A DNA stretch of 35,752 nt from assembly GCF_001646655.1 (NCBI RefSeq), contig NZ_LPZN01000024.1, positions 1 through 35,752 of the forward strand, read 5' to 3'. Positions 6,428 to 14,324 of the stretch are shown one piece after another. Position 1 is the stretch's first letter. Each line of letters begins with the position of its first letter. Position numbers and translations under genes: made by a program. The notes beneath the pieces were generated by a model. It did no database searches and had not been told where the DNA came from. It saw only the letters and a list, made by a program, of their open reading frames with translations. This stretch comes from Rhodococcus gordoniae (GTDB lineage: Bacteria > Actinomycetota > Actinomycetes > Mycobacteriales > Mycobacteriaceae).

Positions 6428-7837
6428 ATGGCGTCACCGCAGCTTTCGACGAGCAGCCCTGCGACCACCGACTCCCAGCCGATCCCGCGACCTCGATGGA
6501 GACTGCCGCTGGTGGGTGATCTGCTCAGCATCGACGTGGCCAAGCCGGTTCAGGGTGAGATGCAGATGGCGCAGGAACTCGGTGGGATCTTCGAACGCAA
6601 GATCCTCCAGCACCGGCTGATCGTGGTCTCCGGCGCCGATCTGGTGCGCGAGGTCAACGACGAGGAGAAGTGGGCGAAGTTCCTCGGCAAGCCGCTGCGC
6701 AAGCTTCGCGTCATCGCCGGCGACGGGCTGTTCACCGCGTTCAACTCCGAACCGAACTGGAGCAAGGCCCACAACATCCTCGGTCCGGGCTTCAGCCAGG
6801 CCGCGATGCGCGGCTATCACGACTCGATGCTCACCGTCGTCGGCCGGCTGGTCGACAGCTGGGACAGCGCAGCGGCCGGCGGCGAGTATGTGGACGTGCC
6901 GAAGAGCATGACGTCGCTGACCTTCGACGTCATCGGCCGGTGCGGCTTCAGCTACGACTTCGACTCGTTCGGCCGCCCCGAACCCGATCCCTTCATCGCG
7001 GCGATGAGCCGGGCGCTCGAGTACATCAACCGCTCGTCGAACGACATTCCGATCCTGCGGGCCCTGTTCGGTCGCGCGGCGCGTGAGCAGCACGAACGCG
7101 ACATCGCGTTGATGCAGGAGACGGTCGATCGCATCGTCGAGGAGCGGATGCACTCCGGTGGGCAGCACGGCGATCTGCTGGATCTGATGATGCACACCGT
7201 CGATCCCGACACCGGCGAGAAGCTCAGTCCGGAGTCGATCCGCAATCAGGTGCTGACCTTCCTGGTCGCGGGCAACGAGACCACTGCGGCCACTCTGGGT
7301 TTCGCGGTTCATTTCCTGAGCCGACATCCCGAGGCGGTGGCGAAGGCGCGGGCGGAGATCGCCGAGGTCGTCGGCGCCGACGGCCGGATTGGGTACGAAC
7401 AGGTCGCCAAGCTGCGGTATGTGCGGCGGGTGGTGGACGAGACGCTGCGGTTGTGGCCGGCCGCCCCGGGTTATTTCCGCAAGGTGCGTGGTGAGACCAC
7501 CCTCGGCGGGCGCGTCCTGCCGAAGGGTTCGTGGGTGTTCGTACTGCTGCCGCAGCTGCACCGGGACCCGCTGTGGGGCGACGATCCCGAGCGGTTCGAC
7601 CCGGATCGATTCGAGCCCGAGGCCGTGCGCAAACGGCCGGCGCACATCTTCAAGCCGTGGGGCACCGGGATCCGGGCGTGCATCGGTCGGCAGTTCGCGT
7701 TGCACGAGGCGGTGCTCACGCTCGCATCGCTGATCCGGCGGTACGACTTCGCTCCGGAACCGGGTTACGAGCTCGACGTGCACGAGGCGATCACTCTCAA
7801 ACCGCGGGGGTTGAAGGTCAAGCTCTCACGTCGGTGA
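6428..7837 (+). CDS. cytochrome P450, CYP102-like heme domain only
   Basis: 469-residue heme monooxygenase. Family hallmarks in order: WSKAHNILGPGFSQAAMRGYH (about 113-133), I-helix AGNETTAA with the oxygen-activating Thr (about 281-288), ExxR as ETLR (E338, R341), and the heme loop WGTGIRACIGRQFALHEA with ligand Cys418. The spacing and the words around each motif resemble the heme domain of Bacillus CYP102 (BM3), which binds fatty acids, but the fused reductase is absent, so it must take electrons from separate redox partners that are not encoded nearby. ATG at 6428 fits the family length; no Shine-Dalgarno is seen and CACACT 7 bases upstream could be a leaderless -10. Substrate cannot be read from the sequence; a fatty acid or other hydrophobic compound is plausible. 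Confidence 0.9.
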   Translation: MASPQLSTSSPATTDSQPIPRPRWRLPLVGDLLSIDVAKPVQGEMQMAQELGGIFERKILQHRLIVVSGADLVREVNDEEKWAKFLGKPLRKLRVIAGDGLFTAFNSEPNWSKAHNILGPGFSQAAMRGYHDSMLTVVGRLVDSWDSAAAGGEYVDVPKSMTSLTFDVIGRCGFSYDFDSFGRPEPDPFIAAMSRALEYINRSSNDIPILRALFGRAAREQHERDIALMQETVDRIVEERMHSGGQHGDLLDLMMHTVDPDTGEKLSPESIRNQVLTFLVAGNETTAATLGFAVHFLSRHPEAVAKARAEIAEVVGADGRIGYEQVAKLRYVRRVVDETLRLWPAAPGYFRKVRGETTLGGRVLPKGSWVFVLLPQLHRDPLWGDDPERFDPDRFEPEAVRKRPAHIFKPWGTGIRACIGRQFALHEAVLTLASLIRRYDFAPEPGYELDVHEAITLKPRGLKVKLSRR

Positions 7838-7911
7838 CGGAGACTGCCGACAGGTAAGTTCCCCCCCGGGCAGCCGTACTGTGCCCACGGTTCGGGGGAG
7901 GTTATAAGTCA

Positions 7912-8964
7912 ATGGTTCTCAACGAGTGGCATTTGGTCGAGACGTTGGTCGACGGCGAGATGTCCGTTGTCAGCTGCGGCGGCGTAGTTAAGGATTGGGC
8001 GTCGGTGACCCGGCATGTTCAGCCGGCCCCCGATCTTCCGGTCACGCGGATCATCGACGAGGTGATCCGCACTCGTCGGCCGATGTCGATCGATCTGCGC
8101 TCGCGTAAGGGGGCGCAGAAGGCGTTTCACATCGAGGCGCTGCCCGTTCTCGGCCCCAGCGGGGAGGCGCACGGTGTCCAGGTATGGGTGGGGGAGCCCG
8201 GCCGGGTTCCCACCCCACCTCGTATCGCAGCTGGGATTGCGTGGAGTCTCGAGCGGATGGTGATCGGCCAGACGGTCGAAGCCTCGATGATGTCCGGGGT
8301 GCTTCCTGAAGAGCACGTTCCGGAGCGAACTCCTGCGGAGTACATCGCCAAGGCGGTGAAGTTCGACGATTCGGCGTCGTTGTTCGAGCTGGGCATCGAC
8401 CCGGTGCACGGTCGCCGGTGGGAGGCTCCGATGTCAGTTCTGCACGCCGACGGGCGGGTCATGCGCTGGTACTGCTGGGGCAAGGGTCGCACTGATCCGG
8501 GCAATGTGGGACTGCGGCTGCTGTGGCACGACGTCTCCGATACGACGTCACCGGAGTTGCCGACGTTGAGCGAGCTGGGAATGCAGGAGATGCTGCGGTC
8601 AGCGGGGGTCTACACCGGCGTCTTCGTCGCCGACCTCGCCGTTCTGACGATGTGGCTGCCGGATGCTCCACCGTGGGTGTCCTGGCGAAACGTCAAGGGT
8701 GGAAACGAGATCGTGTATCCCGATGACCGGCATGTGCTGGCCGATGCACTGGCAACGTTCCGTTCGGGGGATACCGCGCCTCGGTGCGTCCGAGCTCGTC
8801 TGCGTTCGAAATCGGGCTGGCGGGCAGCACAATTGTCGATCAGCCCGTATCCCGGCCCTCTCAGCGACCGTCTCGTGCTCGTTCAGATTTCAACGATTCC
8901 GGATGAATTCGATGCGGCCACAGAGGATTTGCAGGGATCAGATCGGGGGGTGCGAGGCGGGTAG
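7912..8964 (+). CDS. GAF/PAS-like sensor protein without output domain (DUF5593-like)
   Basis: 350-residue soluble protein beginning WHLVETLVDGEMSVVSCGGVVKDW. This opening, and the central VQVWVGEP and ELGIDPVHGRRWEAPMSVLHADGRVMRWYCWGK, resemble actinobacterial proteins with a GAF-like DUF5593 domain followed by PAS-like modules. Three alpha/beta sensor-like modules are suggested (about 1-105, 110-210, 215-335); no kinase, cyclase or DNA-binding domain is visible. GGGGGAGG lies 12 bases upstream of the ATG, a strong RBS. It follows the P450 gene by 74 bp and may be cotranscribed, so it might sense a compound connected with the P450; that is inference. Confidence 0.6.
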   Translation: MVLNEWHLVETLVDGEMSVVSCGGVVKDWASVTRHVQPAPDLPVTRIIDEVIRTRRPMSIDLRSRKGAQKAFHIEALPVLGPSGEAHGVQVWVGEPGRVPTPPRIAAGIAWSLERMVIGQTVEASMMSGVLPEEHVPERTPAEYIAKAVKFDDSASLFELGIDPVHGRRWEAPMSVLHADGRVMRWYCWGKGRTDPGNVGLRLLWHDVSDTTSPELPTLSELGMQEMLRSAGVYTGVFVADLAVLTMWLPDAPPWVSWRNVKGGNEIVYPDDRHVLADALATFRSGDTAPRCVRARLRSKSGWRAAQLSISPYPGPLSDRLVLVQISTIPDEFDAATEDLQGSDRGVRGG

Positions 8965-9010
8965 GTTGGTCCCGGACTATCAGCTGTGATCTGGTAGTTT
9001 GTCTTCCGCG

Positions 9011-9026
9011 TCCCCACCCGTGGGGA
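9011..9026 (+). terminator. short hairpin downstream of the sensor gene
   Basis: TCCCCA (9011-9016), CCCG loop, TGGGGA (9021-9026), followed by TTTC. A weak terminator for the P450/sensor transcript. The rest of 8965-9180 holds no gene; a TGTCG...CGACA dyad at about 9148-9162 may end the minus-strand XRE gene. Confidence 0.4.
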
Positions 9027-9180
9027 TTTCCCGGGGCTTGCCCACTCGGCCTCGGATGTAGCACAGCCGGTTTCGGCCGCTTCCGCATATCCGCGTGAGG
9101 CGGGCTGCTATCTCCGCGGGGGGAGCTCAGACGTGGTTATCCGTATTTGTCGTACGTCGACACACAGCGTGTCGCGCGTG

Positions 9181-9627
9181 TCAGACGGGTGCGCCCGGCG
9201 GTCGGGTTCGGGCCCGTTCGTAGGCGGCCCGGACCTCGGCTGTGTCCACTTCCAGAGCTCGGGCCAGTCGTTCGGCTACCGGCTCTCGCAGCGAGGTTTC
9301 CCCCAGCTCGAGGCTGCTGAGCGAGGCCGTGGAAATGCCTGCTTGCAGCGCCAGCTGGGGCTGGGTCAGGCCGGCCTGGACGCGCAGATCACCCAGATAC
9401 CGGTCGTGCGGGGGTATCCGTACCAGCTCGGACATCGAAACGTCGAGGGCGGCGGCGACACGGGCCAGACGGTCCACCTGCGGGGTCGCCTGCCCGGATT
9501 CCCAGGCACGCACGGCCGCCACGCTCACTTCGGCGAACCTCGCCAGGTCACCACGGGTGTAACCCTTCTCTGTCCGCAGATCGATCAGCCTCTCACGGTC
9601 GAATCCCCGAAGAGGTCGTCTCGTCAT
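9181..9627 (-). CDS. tandem-HTH XRE-family regulator
   Basis: 148-residue repressor-type protein with two complete Cro/C1 helix-turn-helix domains: first at about residues 8-65 (LRTEKGYTRGDLARFAEVSVAAVRAWESGQATPQVDRLARVAAAL), second at about 75-130 (LRVQAGLTQPQLALQAGISTASLSSLELGETSLREPVAERLARAL). One polypeptide could thus bind two half-sites. I chose the ATG at 9627 (MTRRPLRG) because GGAAAGG lies about 9 bases upstream; an in-frame ATG at 9651 is the alternative. It is transcribed away from the transfer operon across a 500-bp leader that has three 25-bp-spaced repeats just beyond its start, so it is the probable regulator of transfer. Confidence 0.85.
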   Translation of the reverse strand: MTRRPLRGFDRERLIDLRTEKGYTRGDLARFAEVSVAAVRAWESGQATPQVDRLARVAAALDVSMSELVRIPPHDRYLGDLRVQAGLTQPQLALQAGISTASLSSLELGETSLREPVAERLARALEVDTAEVRAAYERARTRPPGAPV

Positions 9628-9665
9628 GCCCGAAACCTTTCCACGAGCCATAACACTGCCCTACA

Positions 9666-9729
9666 GGAATGGTTTGCGTCATCTTCCACTGGAATAGATT
9701 TTGCTGTAACGTCCCGGAATAGAGTTTCA
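9666..9729. promoter_or_regulatory. three direct repeats at exact 25-bp spacing (operators)
   Basis: GGAATGGTTTGC at 9666, GGAATAGATTTTGC at 9691 and GGAATAGAGTTTC at 9716 share GGAATrG followed by a T-rich step, with starts exactly 25 bp apart. They sit 15 to 100 bp upstream of the XRE gene on the far side from its coding region, in the divergent leader of the transfer operon. Likely binding sites for the tandem-HTH protein; the exact spacing would place each on nearly the same sequence register but rotated on the helix. Confidence 0.55.
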
Positions 9730-9799
9730 ATGAAGGGTTTCGTGGCGAAGGAGGTAATGATCGGCTGAGCCGAGGAGCGTCTGGCCGGCAGCCAGCGCG

Positions 9800-10038
9800 A
9801 GCCACGGTGAGGCCACCGGCAAAAAGGGAAAACCCCGGACACGTGTCAGTGATTGGCGTCGGTGTCACGTATCCGGGGTTGAACCACCTACGTACCAACC
9901 CGTCCGGGCTGACTACGCAAGCTCGGGCACCAGGTCACTACGTACGAGAACCCACTTCCTTGTCGGGCGCTGCTGTTCTGGCGTTACTCGACTGTGCGCG
10001 CCAGCAGCAGCGTTCCCGCACCTAGTCGGCGCTGCCGA
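9800..10038 (+). promoter_or_regulatory. structured leader RNA of the transfer operon, possible riboswitch
   Basis: In order: a 15-bp arm AACCCCGGACACGTG (9831-9845) pairing with CACGTATCCGGGGTT (9866-9880, one mismatch), then GAACC, then AACCCGTC (about 9897-9904) and GCTGACTACGCAAGC (about 9908-9922), a bulged hairpin 9968-10012 (CGCTGCTG, tt, CTGGCG against CGCCAGCAGCAGCG), and GTCGGC/GCCGAC (10024-10038). The words GGGGTTGAA, AACCCGTC and GCTGACTACGCAAGC resemble in order the conserved 3' part of the ydaO c-di-AMP riboswitch, which in Actinobacteria precedes cell-wall hydrolase genes. The match is incomplete (the usual small hairpin between the words is not evident). No gene is visible in 9652-10164. 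Confidence 0.35.
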
Positions 10039-10164
10039 CACGTGCACAAGCGGACTACTTCCCCTGTGGTGACCACCCGATCTTCTCGGCCCTGACGGAT
10101 CTCTTTCTCGCTCAGGTCCTTCATGCATTCGGGACTCGATTCATTCGCAGGAAAGGCGATGTAC

Positions 10165-11439
10165 ATGTCCGTATCCAACGAAGATCAGCTGGTTTCCGGC
10201 ACCGGCAGACACCGGCGCCGCCGAACGACCAGTGCGGTGCTCAGCACCGCGACTCTGGCACCGGCGGCAGCCGGGTTGCTCATTGCCTTTGCGCCGACGG
10301 CAGCAGCAGCGCCGACCGGCGACTCCGGCGGCGGGCAGGCGGGCATCACGTCCCCGCCGCAGTCCGGTGGTGGGCAGGCGGGCATCACCTCCACGCCCCC
10401 CTCGACTTCTGCTCCTGCACCCTCGGCCCCTGATCCGCAGGCCGCCGAGAACTTCTGGGTAGCGCCTCCGGCCGAATACAACCGCGGCACCCGCGCCTAC
10501 AACCCGCAGACCGGCGGTGGTGTGTCGATGGCGCAGTACAACGGCTATTCGGGCGGCGACTACTCCGACTACTCCGGTTACAGCGTTCCTGCTCCGCAGG
10601 CACCGGTCGTGGTGGAAGGTCCGACCCTGCCGATCGAGGCTCCGGTCAACAAGATGCGTTTCGGCCGGGTGCTCTTCGACCAGCCGAACTGGGTCTCGGA
10701 CGTCGATGCCGACAAGACCAACCGCACGACCGCAGTGGTCGAAGCTATGGTCACCGACTACCACCGGTCGACCGGCATGGAGACCGAAGAGGCCGAAAAG
10801 ATCGCCTCGGCCCAGGTCGCAGGCACGGCCGTAGGTGCAGCGACCGGATTCGGCACCGGCTGCCTCGCGGCCGGTGTCCCGACCGCACTGGCAGTGAGCA
10901 CGGTCGCGGGCATCGTCGGGGCAGGAGCAGGCACGATGGTGCCCCTGCCGATTCCGGGGGTTGCTCCCGTGACCTCGGGCGTTGCCGCTACCGCCGCTGG
11001 TGCGGCGGCCGGATTCGGAGTCGGATGCGCGGTCGGTGGCGGACTCGGCGCACTCGGCGGCGGTCTGGCCGGGTACGGGGTCGGCACGGCTTACGGCGCG
11101 GGCGAGGATGCCACGCCGATCGAAACCGAGGTGCCCGACATCGAGGCCGAACAGGTCACAGAACAGGTCGACACCACGCTCGCGCAGTGGTCGGAGGATC
11201 CCATCGGTGCGGCTGCGGTCGACGCTGTGCAGACCTTCGCCACCGAGACCGCACCTGCGATCGATGAGCAGGTCCGCGACTTCGTTCAGGCACAGCCCGG
11301 CGGTGAGCAGGTCATCGAGCAGGTCGACCAGGCACTCGACTCGTTCTTCACCGACGCGACGCCGGGGCTGGCATCGCGCCTGGTCAGCGAGGCGGTCGGT
11401 CTGGGTCTCGGCGCGCCCGCTCCGGCAGTCGACGCCTGA
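10165..11439 (+). CDS. secreted glycine-zipper protein heading the transfer operon
   Basis: 424-residue exported protein. An Arg-rich N-region (RHRRRR) and hydrophobic stretch end at APTAAAAPTG, a likely signal peptide. A Gly/Pro-rich tandem repeat (SGGGQAGITSPPQ, SGGGQAGITSTPP) and a Tyr/Gly/Ser-rich segment follow. Residues about 215-310 are Ala/Gly-rich with repeated GxxxG spacing, typical of glycine-zipper segments that pack in or on membranes, and the C-terminus is acidic and helical. Rhodococcal proteins annotated 'insoluble domain protein' look similar. I chose ATG 10165 because AGGAAAGG ends 8 bases before it; ATG 10159 is too close. First gene after the leader RNA; an outer-envelope or pore component of the conjugation channel is plausible but unproven. 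Confidence 0.7.
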   Translation: MSVSNEDQLVSGTGRHRRRRTTSAVLSTATLAPAAAGLLIAFAPTAAAAPTGDSGGGQAGITSPPQSGGGQAGITSTPPSTSAPAPSAPDPQAAENFWVAPPAEYNRGTRAYNPQTGGGVSMAQYNGYSGGDYSDYSGYSVPAPQAPVVVEGPTLPIEAPVNKMRFGRVLFDQPNWVSDVDADKTNRTTAVVEAMVTDYHRSTGMETEEAEKIASAQVAGTAVGAATGFGTGCLAAGVPTALAVSTVAGIVGAGAGTMVPLPIPGVAPVTSGVAATAAGAAAGFGVGCAVGGGLGALGGGLAGYGVGTAYGAGEDATPIETEVPDIEAEQVTEQVDTTLAQWSEDPIGAAAVDAVQTFATETAPAIDEQVRDFVQAQPGGEQVIEQVDQALDSFFTDATPGLASRLVSEAVGLGLGAPAPAVDA

Positions 11440-11465
11440 GTCCAGTCGAAGAGGGAGACGAACCG

Positions 11466-12194
11466 ATGAAGCGGAACGACCGAGCGGGCTCACCTCGGGT
11501 GTTCGATGCGACCGCACCTCGCACCCGCATGGTTCGGGAGTCGGTACCGGCGGCCGAAGAGCGCTTTTCCTCCGGGAGAACCGCGTCCGCCCGTGAGTCG
11601 GCGTCTCGAGTGGTCGCGGCGGCCGATGCCGGTCGCCGCGCCGCTCACCCGACCACGCAGGTGACCACGCGCCGCCCTGTCGGGAAGGGACTGACCTACG
11701 CCGGTCTCGGCCTCGCGGCCGTGGCCGTCGTGGGACTGGCCGGCTGGGGCATCACCGCTCTCGTCGGCGGCGGTGACGACGACGCGGACTTCGGTGGCCT
11801 GGTCCCGGACACCGCAACCGCTGCGCCGACAGCGGCCGCGGCAGCGGCAGATGACCCGTGCTCACCTGGCGAGGGTGACCAACTCTCCGGCGAAGGGGTG
11901 ATCGCGGCGCTCGAACACCGCTATTACCTGCTGCGTTCGGGTGAGTCGGTGCGGGAGTTGATGGCCCCTGATGCGCCGTTGCCCGACGCGGCAATGATCC
12001 AGCAGGGCATCGACACCGTGCCGCTGGGGACCACGCACTGCCTCGAGGTCACGGCCATCGGGCCGAACACCTACAGCGCGCAGATCACCGAGGTCCGCCC
12101 GGATCGGCGCAACGAGTTCAAACAGCGCATCACAACGACCACGGCCGAGGACGGCCGAGTGATGATCCGCTCCATCGAAGAGGTCGGGTCATGA
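11466..12194 (+). CDS. single-pass membrane protein with external NTF2-like domain
   Basis: 242-residue bitopic protein: basic cytoplasmic N-terminus (about 1-75), one membrane helix (about 78-100, LTYAGLGLAAVAVVGLAGWGITAL), acidic Ala/Thr/Pro-rich spacer, and an extracytoplasmic domain of about 110 residues that starts near Cys135 (DPCSPGEGDQLSGEGVIAALEHRYYLLRSGESVRELM) and ends RVMIRSIEEVGS. The latter has the helix-then-sheet order of NTF2/VirB8-like domains and two Cys (CSPG, THCLEV) that may form a disulfide. GAGGGAG precedes the ATG. The stop overlaps the next start (ATGA at 12191). Probable structural component of the transfer channel. Confidence 0.65.
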   Translation: MKRNDRAGSPRVFDATAPRTRMVRESVPAAEERFSSGRTASARESASRVVAAADAGRRAAHPTTQVTTRRPVGKGLTYAGLGLAAVAVVGLAGWGITALVGGGDDDADFGGLVPDTATAAPTAAAAAADDPCSPGEGDQLSGEGVIAALEHRYYLLRSGESVRELMAPDAPLPDAAMIQQGIDTVPLGTTHCLEVTAIGPNTYSAQITEVRPDRRNEFKQRITTTTAEDGRVMIRSIEEVGS

Positions 12195-14170
12195 GGAAAG
12201 CAAGTCTCGCTCTGGCAGCGGCAGCAGTGACCACCGCGGCCGCGGTAAGCACACCGACGGTTGCTCATGCAGCGGAAACGAACGGGTGTGCGCGCACGAT
12301 CGCGCTGATGATTCCCGGCACGACGGAAACGTCCGCTCATGCTGATCCGACCGTGCCGACGGGCATGCTCGCGGCGGTCGGTGACGCACTCGAGCAACGG
12401 TTCGGCAAGAACCTCGACGTGGTGTACGTGCCGTATCCGGGCGAGGCGTTCTTCAACGGCACGTCCTATGCCGAATCGAAGTCGCGGGGCGACAAAGCGG
12501 CAGCGGAGTTGATGGAGCGGTGCCCGTCGTCGACGTACCTCATCGCCGGGTACAGCCAGGGCGCGCAGATCGGCAACGATCTGGCCGTCAACATCGGCCA
12601 CGGTCTCGGCCCCGTCACTCCGCAGCAGGTCAAGGCGGTGATTCTGCTCGCCAATCCGAAGCGGGGCACCGAGGGCGCAACGTTGATCGGCCCGCCCCTG
12701 AGCGGTCAGGGCATCGCGGGGCCGGCCCCGGAAGGGTTCGGCAAGCTCGCGGGCAAGGTGTTCGACATCTGCCACCCGGACGATGCGTACTGCAACACCG
12801 ATGGTCAGTCGACGCCGTTCCTGGCGTCTCTGGGCCGGATCATCGCCAATCCGCCGGGAGCGGTCGATGTCTCTGCCGAACTCGCCTCGACTGCATCACC
12901 CCAGACTCCGACGATCACCGGCACGTCGACAGTGGCGCAATCCTCCCTGGTCGATGAGCTGTCCTCACCGGGGACCTGGCGCAACGCGGATCTGTCGGCG
13001 GTGTTCGGGGCAGCCTCGCAACTGGCCGAGTCGGTGTCTTCGCTCGATGCCGCTGGTCCGACGTCGACCACCTCAGCGGCGAACATCGCCCGCATGACGC
13101 AGCAGGCGCGGCTGGTGTCGGAGACTTTGACGCCGGTCGACCAGGCGCGACAGTGGATCGACAGCAATCCGGGCGCGCGTGAGACGTTCACCTCAGCTCC
13201 CGAGGGATCGCCGGAGGCGACCACGGCGGGCGTGCTCGACATGCTCGAGCAGGTCGATGTCCCGGCGGTGTTGTCGGCCGCCGAAGCGGTGACCGGGGTG
13301 AGCACGGCCTTGCTCAAGTCACGGGCCTCGGGGGAGTCGGTCGATGTGTCGACGCTGGCAGGGTCGGCAGATGCGCTGGTCGCGGGTCTGTCGCCGTTGG
13401 CGGCCTCGGGTCCGGTGGAGTTGCGGACAGCAACGCAGGTGCTTTCGGTAGCCAAGCCGACGACGATCATCAATCAACTGCTGGGCGTCGTCTCCGGCGT
13501 GACCTCGGTCGACTATCCGGCGGTGGCGGCCGGGTTGCAGCAGCTTCCGATCAAGATTGCCACCGGCGATGTGCACGGGGCGCACGCGGTCGCGGGCGAT
13601 CTGAACAATCAGCTCTCCCCGCTGGTGAAGATGGCTGCCGGGGTGGATTTCAAGACACTCTCACGGCTGGTGGCGATGGTTCCGGACCCGTCCGGCACGG
13701 CCGCAATCGCCGCGCTGGTGCTTGATCTGCTCGGCAACGTCGATGTGATCCGCTTGGCCCGCAATGTCGGCGAGATTCAGGAAATCGCCTGGTCGGTGGC
13801 CGAAAGCGGGAACGTGCTCGAGCTGTCTCGGCTGATGCCGGTGGCGGTGGATCTGGCGCAGGTGGCTCTCGGCGTGCTCACCCCGGGCCAGAAGATGAGT
13901 CCCGATCAACTGCACGATCCGGGCGATCCGATCGGCTCGCTGATGTCGGTGCAGGCACAGGACAGTGATCTGGCCGGCCTGGGCCAGTCGGTGATGACGC
14001 TGGCGAGCAGTGACAGTGCGGCCGAGCTGGGGCAGCTGGTGGCCGAAGGATTCACCGCGGCGAGTTTCTACGCCTCGAATTCGCACATTGCGTATCCGAG
14101 CTGGTCCCCGGATGGGAGGGACAACGCGATCGACACGATGGTGAAGGTTTTCGCCAAGGCGATCGGCTGA
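12191..14170 (+). CDS. secreted cutinase-family protein with long C-terminal extension
   Basis: 659-residue exported protein with a signal peptide (about 1-28, cleavage after AHA). Residues about 30-230 are cutinase-like: a conserved N-terminal Cys, the nucleophile motif GYSQG with Ser122, and CHPDDAYC with the acid Asp and two Cys. The usual catalytic His that follows that motif (HxxY) is not visible: the expected segment reads GQSTPFLASLGRIIANPP. So the enzyme may be inactive or use another base. Residues about 235-659 form a Ser/Ala/Val-rich helical region of unknown fold, far beyond the roughly 220 residues of ordinary cutinases. Coupled to the previous gene by ATGA. In a mycolate envelope a cutinase relative could act on mycolate esters at the conjugation site. 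Confidence 0.8.
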   Translation: MRKASLALAAAAVTTAAAVSTPTVAHAAETNGCARTIALMIPGTTETSAHADPTVPTGMLAAVGDALEQRFGKNLDVVYVPYPGEAFFNGTSYAESKSRGDKAAAELMERCPSSTYLIAGYSQGAQIGNDLAVNIGHGLGPVTPQQVKAVILLANPKRGTEGATLIGPPLSGQGIAGPAPEGFGKLAGKVFDICHPDDAYCNTDGQSTPFLASLGRIIANPPGAVDVSAELASTASPQTPTITGTSTVAQSSLVDELSSPGTWRNADLSAVFGAASQLAESVSSLDAAGPTSTTSAANIARMTQQARLVSETLTPVDQARQWIDSNPGARETFTSAPEGSPEATTAGVLDMLEQVDVPAVLSAAEAVTGVSTALLKSRASGESVDVSTLAGSADALVAGLSPLAASGPVELRTATQVLSVAKPTTIINQLLGVVSGVTSVDYPAVAAGLQQLPIKIATGDVHGAHAVAGDLNNQLSPLVKMAAGVDFKTLSRLVAMVPDPSGTAAIAALVLDLLGNVDVIRLARNVGEIQEIAWSVAESGNVLELSRLMPVAVDLAQVALGVLTPGQKMSPDQLHDPGDPIGSLMSVQAQDSDLAGLGQSVMTLASSDSAAELGQLVAEGFTAASFYASNSHIAYPSWSPDGRDNAIDTMVKVFAKAIG

Positions 14171-14177
14171 GGCCGGT

Positions 14178-14214
14178 CGGTCCTGGTCAGCGGGTGGTGC
14201 CGCTGCCAGGACCG
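14178..14214 (+). terminator. strong hairpin after the cutinase gene
   Basis: CGGTCCTGG (14178-14186), a bulged T, CAGCGG (14188-14193), loop GTGGTG, CCGCTG (14200-14205), CCAGGACCG (14206-14214): 15 paired bases. It starts 7 bases after the cutinase-like gene stop. No U-run follows, so it may attenuate or stabilise the mRNA rather than end it. A second short hairpin (GCATCCG/CGGATGC, about 14232-14257) lies before the next gene. Confidence 0.6.
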
Positions 14215-14324
14215 GGAGCCTTCCACTAACACGGCATCCGACCTCGGGCGGGCGGATGCGAAGTCACTCACGTGCATGGCCTGGGCGGGCTAGCGACAAG
14301 CACTCATGCAAAGGGGGTGAGAAC

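Noticed and set aside
10141-11517. 458-codon minus-strand frame opposite the glycine-zipper gene
   Set aside because: Arg/Asp/Gly-rich shadow with no recognisable domain; the plus frame has signal peptide, RBS and operon context.
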